In this document: one piece after another, positions 5,520 through 9,954 of the stretch | Position numbering within the stretch: the stretch's first letter is position 1 | Layout of the letters: each line of letters starts with the position of its first letter | Assembly: GCA_022567015.1 (NCBI GenBank) | Contig: JADFHR010000116.1 | Span: forward strand, 1 to 9,954 | Reading direction: 5' to 3' | Length of the DNA: 9,954 bases | Source: Pseudomonadota bacterium | GTDB taxonomy: Bacteria > Pseudomonadota > Alphaproteobacteria > Rhodospirillales > 2-02-FULL-58-16 | The notes under the pieces: model-generated | Database searches by the model: none | The model's input: only the letters and a program-made list of their open reading frames with translations | What the model was told of the DNA's origin: nothing | Made by a program: the position numbers and the translations under genes

Positions 5520-6541
5520 CAGGACGCGATCTTTTCGAAGAAGTCGAGATAGCGTTGCACGCCTGCGGCCTCGGTGAAGCGCGCCTCGTATTCGGCGCGC
5601 CCTTTGCCGGCGAGGTGCGCGCGCAAGGCTTCGTCGCCGACGACCCCGCGGATGGCGTCGGCGAGCGCCGCCGCATCGTCCACCGGCGTCAGCACGCCGG
5701 TCTCCATGTGCTCTATCAGGGTGCCCGGACCCAGGCTGTCGGCGGCGATCACCGGGACGCCCTGCGCCCAGGCCTCGATCACCACGTTGCCCAGGGGCTC
5801 GCGGCGCGACGGACAGACGAAGACGTCGGCGGCGGCGAAAAGGGCCGCGGTGTCCTCGCGCCAGCCCAGGAAGCGCACCCTGGGCTTGACCGCCAGGTGC
5901 TGCGCCAGGCCTTCCAGCTCGCCGCGCAACGGCCCATCGCCGGCCAGCCACAGGTAGACGTCGGGGGCCTGGGCCAGGGCGCGGAGCAACACGTCGAAGG
6001 CCTTGTTCTCGTGCAAGCGGCCGAGGGCCAGGAGAACCGGCGCGCGGGGGGGGGTGTACAACTCGGCGCGGGAGACCGGCAGCGCCCTCTCCTGGCTGGC
6101 GAAATTGGGCAGGTAGTGGGCCCGGTCGGCCGGCCAGCCCGATTTCTCCAGGTATTCCACGATGTCCTCGGTGTTGGCGATCAGGTGGTCGCAGCGCCGG
6201 TAGTACTTGACGTCGTAATAGCCGCCGAGCCGGCCCACGTGAACGAAATCGCCGCGCGGACACAGGTGCGTCGCCCGGTTCATCCAGGTGACGACGACGG
6301 CGGGGCGAAAACGCCTGATCTCGCGCCGCAACGCCAATCGCGTGCGCACGTCCAGCGGGCCGCCGAAGGGCAGTTGCACCGGGTCGACGCCGCCGGCGCC
6401 GAGGATGGCGGCGCGCCGGGGGTGGCGCCGGATCACCACGCGCTGCTCGAGGCCGGCGCGCGCCAGGGCCAGCACGAGGCGGGTGAAGAAGGCCTCGGCG
6501 CCGCCGAATTCGCCGCCGGCCATGGCCTGCAGGACGCGCAT
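5519..6541 (-). CDS. GT4-family glycosyltransferase
   Basis: A 340-residue cytoplasmic or membrane-peripheral transferase of the GT-B fold, family GT4, using a nucleotide-sugar donor. The N-terminal acceptor half begins MRVLQAMAGGEFGGAE, the usual glycine-rich first loop. The C-terminal donor half shows LALGRLHENKAFDVLL (171-186), GDGPLRGELE (201-210), VRFLGWRED (222-230) and the EX7E-type signature running from E248 (EPLGNVVIEA) to E256. No membrane segment is seen. Length is typical, slightly short. The ATG at 6541 gives the expected N-terminus; the ribosome site is weak. It lies 37 nt after the GT9 gene and overlaps the amidotransferase by one base, forming one unit. A run of nine C lies in the coding strand at codons 163-166 (see separate entry). 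Donor and acceptor sugars cannot be told from sequence. Confidence 0.93.
   Translation of the reverse strand: MRVLQAMAGGEFGGAEAFFTRLVLALARAGLEQRVVIRRHPRRAAILGAGGVDPVQLPFGGPLDVRTRLALRREIRRFRPAVVVTWMNRATHLCPRGDFVHVGRLGGYYDVKYYRRCDHLIANTEDIVEYLEKSGWPADRAHYLPNFASQERALPVSRAELYTPPRAPVLLALGRLHENKAFDVLLRALAQAPDVYLWLAGDGPLRGELEGLAQHLAVKPRVRFLGWREDTAALFAAADVFVCPSRREPLGNVVIEAWAQGVPVIAADSLGPGTLIEHMETGVLTPVDDAAALADAIRGVVGDEALRAHLAGKGRAEYEARFTEAAGVQRYLDFFEKIAS
6046..6054 (-). repeat. Nine-base C homopolymer inside the GT4 gene
   Basis: The plus strand reads nine G in a row, so the coding strand has nine C, spanning Thr-Pro-Pro-Arg (residues 163-166) at the join between the acceptor and donor halves. Frame is kept in this copy. 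It is the longest single-base run I noticed in the window. It could be slippage-prone or a sequencing-sensitive site. Confidence 0.9.
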
Positions 6542-6578
6542 CAGAGACTCACCCGGGCATGCCCCGCATGCCGCCGGT

Positions 6579-7544
6579 TCATGCCGCCGGTCCCTGGCAG
6601 CGACGCCACAGCGCCCGCGCCGCGGCCTCGGCGGCGTCGACGCTGAGGCTGTCCATCAGGGAAGCCGTCGCCCGGTGGTCGAAATCCGGCGCGCCGACCA
6701 GGTCTTCGCAGGGGATCGCCGTCCGCGCCACCGCCGTCAGCGGACCCCAGGGGGCGTACCGCTCGGCGTCGCTGGGCCCGAACAGGCCGAGGGTCGGGAC
6801 GCCGCTGGCCGCCGCCATGTGCATAAGGCCGGAATCGTTGCCCACATAGAAGGCGCAGCGGCGAAGGCAGGCAAACACCGCCAGAAGGTCCCCCTGTCCG
6901 ACCAGGTCGATGCACCGCTCGGGCGGTATGGCGTCGATCAGGCCGCGGGCGGCGGGCCGTTCCGCCGCATGGCCGAATACGGCGACGCGGGCGCCGGGCA
7001 GGATTCCGTCGGCGGCGCACAGACGCCCAACCAGTTGGGTGAATTTCCCGGTCCCCCACATCTTGGCCTCCCAGTTGGCCGTGGGCCCCACCGCCAGCAC
7101 CGGCGGCCCGTCGGCAACGAGGGCCTTGCCCTTTGCCTGGTGCTTCTCCGCGACCCACAGACGGGGCGCCGGCGGATCCGCCTCGAGGCCCACCACCGCG
7201 GCCAGTTGCCGCACCCGGTGCACCGGCTGGCGGCCGCCTCCCCGGCGGTGCCGCGCCCCGGCCGCCAACAGATACGGCGTGGGCGAATTCCTCAGGTCCA
7301 CCAGGACGTCCCAGTACCGTCCCACGCAGGCCGCCCACAGGCGCACCCAGTGGAGCGAAAACGCCTGCTTCTCGAGGACGATAATGCGCTCCAGATTGGG
7401 CACGGCCTCGAACAGCGGCGCCGCCATGGGCCCGCAGGCCACGGTCACGCGGGCGTCGGGGTTCTCCCCGATCAGGTGATCGAGAAGGCCCGTGGACAGG
7501 ACCGCATCGCCGACACGGGTCGCCGTGATGAACAGAATCCTCAT
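6579..7544 (-). CDS. GT9-family heptosyltransferase-like glycosyltransferase
   Basis: A 321-residue GT-B glycosyltransferase of family GT9, the group of ADP-heptose:LPS heptosyltransferases WaaC, WaaF and WaaQ, which work on the cytoplasmic face of the inner membrane. The start MRILFITATRVGDAVLST carries the family's GD..L.T pattern, with Asp13 in the position of the usual catalytic Asp. The C-terminal donor site is clear: FYVGNDSGLMHMAAASG (232-248), then PTLGLFGPSD (250-259) and PWG. Length is slightly below E. coli WaaC/WaaF (about 320-350). The ATG at 7544 was chosen because the glycosyltransferase homology starts exactly there; upstream in-frame codons look random. It is the first gene of the GT9-GT4-amidotransferase unit, with a promoter candidate about 80 nt upstream. 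Whether the sugar is heptose is unknown, because many GT9 proteins outside the core-LPS operon have other substrates. Confidence 0.93.
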   Translation of the reverse strand: MRILFITATRVGDAVLSTGLLDHLIGENPDARVTVACGPMAAPLFEAVPNLERIIVLEKQAFSLHWVRLWAACVGRYWDVLVDLRNSPTPYLLAAGARHRRGGGRQPVHRVRQLAAVVGLEADPPAPRLWVAEKHQAKGKALVADGPPVLAVGPTANWEAKMWGTGKFTQLVGRLCAADGILPGARVAVFGHAAERPAARGLIDAIPPERCIDLVGQGDLLAVFACLRRCAFYVGNDSGLMHMAAASGVPTLGLFGPSDAERYAPWGPLTAVARTAIPCEDLVGAPDFDHRATASLMDSLSVDAAEAAARALWRRCQGPAA

Positions 7545-7623
7545 GGACCCGGCGGCCGGCGTGGTGGGATGAAGCCGCCAAAACGGACGCGGCCGGTGAT
7601 CGGAATGGCGTGCATTTTGCGTG

Positions 7624-7651
7624 TTTATACGTCGGCCGGCCAAACTTGCAA
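7624..7651 (-). promoter_or_regulatory. Promoter candidate of the glycosyltransferase operon
   Basis: On the minus strand TTGCAA (7651-7646, four of six) precedes TATAAA (7629-7624, five of six) with a 16-nt spacer. The predicted start near 7617 would give a leader of about 73 nt before the GT9 ATG. It sits in the 240-nt divergent gap with ygfZ. No operator palindrome is obvious near it. Confidence 0.4.
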
Positions 7652-7717
7652 AGAGCACACCCCTTGCCAAGGCCCCTCCGATGTCCCAATTGTTAACGCG
7701 GACGGCGGGACAACGGG

Positions 7718-7777
7718 TTATACCAAAAACCTCGGCAAGCCGTCTCTATGGGTCATGATCAACGCTCCTTGGTATTA
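7718..7777 (+). repeat. Short form of the MITE-like repeat, copy B
   Basis: A 60-nt relative of copy A with both ends kept. Bases 7721-7742 match copy A 1-22 at 16 of 22 positions, and 7743-7777 match copy A 126-160 at 33 of 35; the 103 nt in between, holding the palindrome, are absent. It begins TACCAA (7721-7726) and ends TTGGTA (7769-7774), perfect six-base inverted ends, with TTA directly on both outer sides (7718-7720 and 7775-7777), as expected of a 3-bp target duplication. It ends 7 nt before the ygfZ start codon. Confidence 0.8.
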
Positions 7778-7778
7778 A
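7773..7778 (+). promoter_or_regulatory. Possible -10 of ygfZ at the edge of the repeat
   Basis: TATTAA spans the end of copy B. As a -10 box it would place the transcript start at or beside base 7785, the A of the ygfZ ATG, giving a leaderless mRNA. There is no good -35. The alternative is translation from an upstream promoter using AAGG (7778-7781), only 3 nt before the ATG, which is a poor spacing. Confidence 0.2.
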
Positions 7779-7784
7779 AGGCGC

Positions 7785-8678
7785 ATGGCGGCACCATCAT
7801 ACGCGTTGCTGGAGGACCGTGGCCTCATCGCCGTCGAGGGCGAGGACGCACGCGGCTTCCTTCAGGGGCTGGTTTCCAACGACGTCGACAAGGTGGGCGC
7901 CGCGTGCGCGGTGCACGCCGCGTTTCTCACCCCCCAGGGCAAGTACCTGCACGACTTCTTCATGGTCCAGATGGGCGACACCCTGGTCGTCGACTGCGAG
8001 GCCGGGCGCGCCGACGACCTTATGCGGCGGCTCGGCGTCTACAAGCTGCGCGCCAGGGTCACCCTCGGCCAGCGCACCGGCGAACTGGCCGTCGCCGCGC
8101 TGTTCGGCGAGGGCGTCTTCGAGTCCCTGGGCCTTGCCGGGCAGGCCGGGCAGGCGGCGCCGTTCGCCGGCGGCCTCGCCTACGTGGACCCGCGGCTGGC
8201 CGCCGTTGGCGCGCGCGCCGTGCTGCCCCGCCCCGGCGCCGGACGGGCCCTGGAGAAGGCCGGGTTCGTGGCGGCGACGGCGGCCGAATACGACACGCTC
8301 CGCCTGGGCCTCGGCCTGCCCGACGGCAGCCGCGACATGGTGGTGGAAAAGGCGACCCTGCTGGAGAGCGGTTTCGATGAACTGAACGGCGTCGACTGGG
8401 ACAAGGGGTGTTACATGGGCCAGGAGCTTACCGCGCGCACCAAGTACCGGGGACTGACCAAGAAGCGCCTGATGCCGGTGGACATCGACGGCCCCGTCCC
8501 GCCCTCGGGCACGCCGATCATGGTCGACGGCAAGGAGGCCGGCGTGATGCGCTCGGCCCGCGGCGGCGTCGGGTTGGCGCTGATCCGCCTCGAGCACCTG
8601 GACAAGGCGGCCGGCGCCCGCTTTACCGCCGGCGAGGCGCGCATCACGCCGAGGAAGCCCGACTGGGCGGCGTTCTAA
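7785..8678 (+). CDS. ygfZ: YgfZ/IBA57-type folate-binding iron-sulfur protein
   Basis: A 297-residue GcvT-like protein of the YgfZ family, homologue of mitochondrial IBA57. These tetrahydrofolate-binding proteins support assembly or repair of [4Fe-4S] clusters, for example in MiaB-type enzymes, in the cytoplasm. The family signature KGCYMGQE (207-214) with Cys209 is followed by LTARTKYRG and KKRL, diagnostic for YgfZ. The N-terminus (FLQGLVSNDV, LTPQGKYLHDF) matches the GcvT-like folate domain, and the C-terminal beta-barrel (GVGLALIRLE) is present. It is not aminomethyltransferase GcvT, which is longer and lacks the Cys motif. ATG at 7785 gives the family's normal N-terminus, although its ribosome site is weak because the small repeat copy B ends 7 nt upstream. 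The methyltransferase gene follows 40 nt after its stop, probably on the same transcript. Confidence 0.95.
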   Translation: MAAPSYALLEDRGLIAVEGEDARGFLQGLVSNDVDKVGAACAVHAAFLTPQGKYLHDFFMVQMGDTLVVDCEAGRADDLMRRLGVYKLRARVTLGQRTGELAVAALFGEGVFESLGLAGQAGQAAPFAGGLAYVDPRLAAVGARAVLPRPGAGRALEKAGFVAATAAEYDTLRLGLGLPDGSRDMVVEKATLLESGFDELNGVDWDKGCYMGQELTARTKYRGLTKKRLMPVDIDGPVPPSGTPIMVDGKEAGVMRSARGGVGLALIRLEHLDKAAGARFTAGEARITPRKPDWAAF

Positions 8679-8718
8679 CGGGCCGCAGACGGTTCCCCAC
8701 CCCGCAGGCTCCGACACC

Positions 8719-9366
8719 ATGGTCCCCACCATCCTGCAACGTTCCCCGGAGTTCCTTGCCCCCATCGCCGTCCTCTACGGGCAGCGGCTGGAGCGGTTCG
8801 GCGCCCGGCCCCTGGGCGTCCTGTGGAAGAACGAGGACGGCCAGCGGCTGCGCTTCGAAATCCTGGTCCGCGTCCTCGAGGACGAGGGCAACGCGGGCGG
8901 CGTCACCATCAACGACCTGGGCTGCGGCTACGCCGCCTTCTTCGATTTCCTGGAACCCCTGCCCGTCATGCGGGGCGGCCGGTACTTCGGCTACGACATC
9001 TGCGAAGACATGGTGGATTCGGCGAGGCGCCGCGTCGACGATCCCCGGGTTTCCCTGGTCCAGAGCCTGATCGCCACCCGCGAGGCCGACTACTCCTTCG
9101 CCTCGGGGACCTACAACCTGAGGGCGGACGTGGACGAGGGCGAGTGGACCGACTACGTGAAGGCGAGCCTCGCCCAGCTGTGGTCGAGGACGGCCAAGGG
9201 CCTGGCCTTCAACATGCCGGGCGCGGACGGCGGAAGCCCAGAAGACGGGCTCTATTACGGCGATCCGCAGGCGTTTCTGGACTTCTGCCGGGAGGCGCTG
9301 TCGCCCGACGCGACGCTGATCGACGACTATCCCCTGCCCGAGTGGACCATCCTGGTGCGCCGCTGA
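8719..9366 (+). CDS. Class I SAM-dependent methyltransferase, substrate unknown
   Basis: A 215-residue soluble methyltransferase with a Rossmann fold. Motif I is TINDLGCGYAAFF (63-75), the SAM-binding loop, and the acidic end of strand 2 is in YFGYDICEDMV (89-99), where Asp93 should contact the ribose. A variable middle (FASGTYNL, then DEGEWTDYVKASL, 143-151 helix) and the C-terminal strands (DDYPLPEWTILVRR) complete the domain. An N-terminal helix region with LYGQRLERFGARPLGVLW precedes motif I. I do not recognise a more specific family; metabolite, sugar and lipid methylation are all possible. It lies 40 nt after ygfZ on the same strand. The ATG at 8719 lacks a strong ribosome site. No intrinsic terminator is seen after the stop, and the transcript would run into the CACAGAG inverted repeat. 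Confidence 0.88.
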   Translation: MVPTILQRSPEFLAPIAVLYGQRLERFGARPLGVLWKNEDGQRLRFEILVRVLEDEGNAGGVTINDLGCGYAAFFDFLEPLPVMRGGRYFGYDICEDMVDSARRRVDDPRVSLVQSLIATREADYSFASGTYNLRADVDEGEWTDYVKASLAQLWSRTAKGLAFNMPGADGGSPEDGLYYGDPQAFLDFCREALSPDATLIDDYPLPEWTILVRR

Positions 9367-9386
9367 CGCCCCCGGCGGCGGCGGTG

Positions 9387-9560
9387 GAATTCACCACAGA
9401 GACCACAGAGAGATCACAGAGACCACAGAGATTCCTCGCGTCTGCCCTCTCCGGTTATCACCCGCCGAAATCCTTTAATTCCTTCACAGAGCGAAGCGGT
9501 ATTTCCGTTCCCTGTTTTTCTGCTCCGTGAATTCCTCTGTGATCTCGGTGATCTCTGTAT
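9387..9560. repeat. CACAGAG-type inverted repeat
   Basis: The left arm (9387-9430) starts with GAATTC and carries four closely spaced CACAGAG-like units; the right arm (9529-9560) holds the complement (CTCTGTGATCTCGGTGATCTCTGT) and starts with GAATTCCTCTG. Between them is a CACAGAGCGAAGC...TGCTCCGTG segment. No gene is plausible in it. From memory, repeats of this wording are scattered through intergenic DNA of many unrelated environmental bacteria; I cannot confirm this here. Confidence 0.65.
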
Positions 9561-9653
9561 TTCAAAAAAACCTTTCCCCCGGCAAGGGGCGGACGTTCTG
9601 TCCGTGCCCTGACAGTAAGTTTAAGGCGCCCCTTTATTTCCGGCGACGCCGAA

Positions 9654-9771
9654 CCGTTGTCCATCCGTGTTCATCCGTGTCAAATGAACATGCGCATTTC
9701 CATCGGAAGATCATTGCCGTGGAATGGTGAACGGTCGCGATCGAACACGGATGGACACGGATAAACAATGG
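9654..9771. repeat. ATCCGTGT-type inverted repeat
   Basis: The left arm (9654-9681) contains ATCCGTGT twice and pairs with the right arm (9743-9771), which contains ACACGGAT and ACACGGATAAAC; about 24 of 28 aligned positions agree. The 61-nt interior shows nothing recognisable. It is distinct from both the CACAGAG repeat and the MITE-like element, but lies between them. Confidence 0.65.
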
Positions 9772-9814
9772 TCCGGGATCGCCGGATCGCAAAATTACGC
9801 GGTGAGAGTCGAGC

Positions 9815-9954
9815 TTATACCAAGGGTCGCTGATCATGACTCATAGAGATCGCGTAGGCGGCTCGTCGGGCAGGAGGAAAGTTGCAGGCGATGCGGTGCA
9901 TCGTCAAAACTTTTCGACGCCCTCCGACGGGCCGCATACGCGACCGCAACGGCG
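9815..9954 (-). repeat. Palindromic MITE-like repeat, copy C (long form, cut by window end)
   Basis: This is copy A in reverse orientation. TTA (9815-9817) and TACCAA (9818-9823) mark its outer end; 9818-9954 align with copy A 157-21 without gaps, with four substitutions. One of these (C to T) lies at the tip of the palindrome, where it need not disturb the stem. By comparison with copy A about 20 nt of the element lie beyond the window. It is 448 nt past the methyltransferase stop. Confidence 0.85.

Larger units (their letters stand above)
9367..9814. other. Gene-free repeat-rich region after the methyltransferase
   Basis: This 448-nt stretch is less GC-rich than the genes around it and has no reading frame with a credible start, ribosome site or protein pattern. 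It is occupied by the two inverted repeats listed separately. The 93 nt between them (9561-9653) and the 43 nt before copy C (9772-9814) show nothing I can identify, and no intrinsic terminator was found. Confidence 0.7.

Noticed and set aside
3798..5552. Long plus-strand open frame opposite the amidotransferase
   Set aside because: Antisense shadow of a gene with intact catalytic motifs; no ribosome site or recognisable domain.
5520..6263. Upstream extension of the amidotransferase frame, which stays open into the GT4 gene
   Set aside because: The class II glutaminase needs Cys as residue 2, and MCGIAGI starts at 5519; upstream codons are the shifted frame of the GT4 gene.
7690..7723. TTGTTA and TTATAC as a plus-strand promoter for ygfZ
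   Set aside because: The spacer is 22 nt, too long for sigma-70, and TTATAC is part of the repeat end.
9393..9430. CRISPR array suggested by repeated CACAGAG units
   Set aside because: Units are 7-9 nt with almost no spacers, and the block has an inverted partner; no cas gene is present.
9458..9664. Minus-strand 68-codon frame
   Set aside because: It lies within the CACAGAG inverted repeat and its translation (RDHRDHRG type) is simply the repeat read as codons.
1..9954. Composite transposon bounded by copies A and C
   Set aside because: No transposase or integrase lies between them, the genes are housekeeping-like, and a third copy lies inside. Inverted repeats at both ends are better explained by assembly breaks at a dispersed repeat.

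Overview
The window is GC-rich (about 70% by eye) chromosomal DNA from a proteobacterium, most likely an alphaproteobacterium of the Rhodospirillales type. That guess rests on codon use, the class II dihydroorotase, the AcuI/YhdH reductase and the YgfZ protein, and is an inference. Eight convincing protein genes and one small probable one fill about 90% of it. All look intact and mostly housekeeping or cell-surface. No transposase, tRNA, rRNA, CRISPR array or defence gene is visible.

Layout. Seven genes run on the minus strand, in transcription order: a GT9 heptosyltransferase-like enzyme (7544-6579), a GT4 glycosyltransferase (6541-5519), a glutamine-dependent asparagine synthetase-like amidotransferase (5519-3741), an 81-residue ParB/Srx-domain protein (3654-3409), a 61-residue zinc-ribbon-like protein (3252-3067), class II dihydroorotase pyrC (2963-1902) and an AcuI/YhdH-type reductase (1781-768). 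A proline-rich lipoprotein (647-186) follows. The two glycosyltransferases and the amidotransferase form a tight unit, with a 1-nt TGATG overlap between the last two, and probably build or decorate a surface glycan. An intrinsic terminator at 3002-3042 separates this upstream set from pyrC, which has its own extended -10. acuI has the best sigma-70-like promoter in the window. Divergently, on the plus strand, lie ygfZ (7785-8678, iron-sulfur cluster maintenance) and a class I methyltransferase (8719-9366).

The least ordinary part is a family of noncoding repeats. Copy A (1-160) and copy C (9815-9954) are inverted relative to each other, 133/137 identical, and each contains a roughly 96-nt imperfect palindrome. 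Copy B (7718-7777) keeps the same two ends but lacks exactly the palindrome module; it stops 7 nt before the ygfZ start codon. Ends carry TACCAA...TTGGTA with TTA on the outer side, which suggests a small non-autonomous mobile element (MITE-like). Because the window begins and ends inside copies, it may be a whole contig broken at a high-copy repeat.

The last 590 nt (9367-9954) hold no gene. They contain two further inverted-repeat families (CACAGAG-type and ATCCGTGT-type) and copy C, making this end a repeat-collecting intergenic region.
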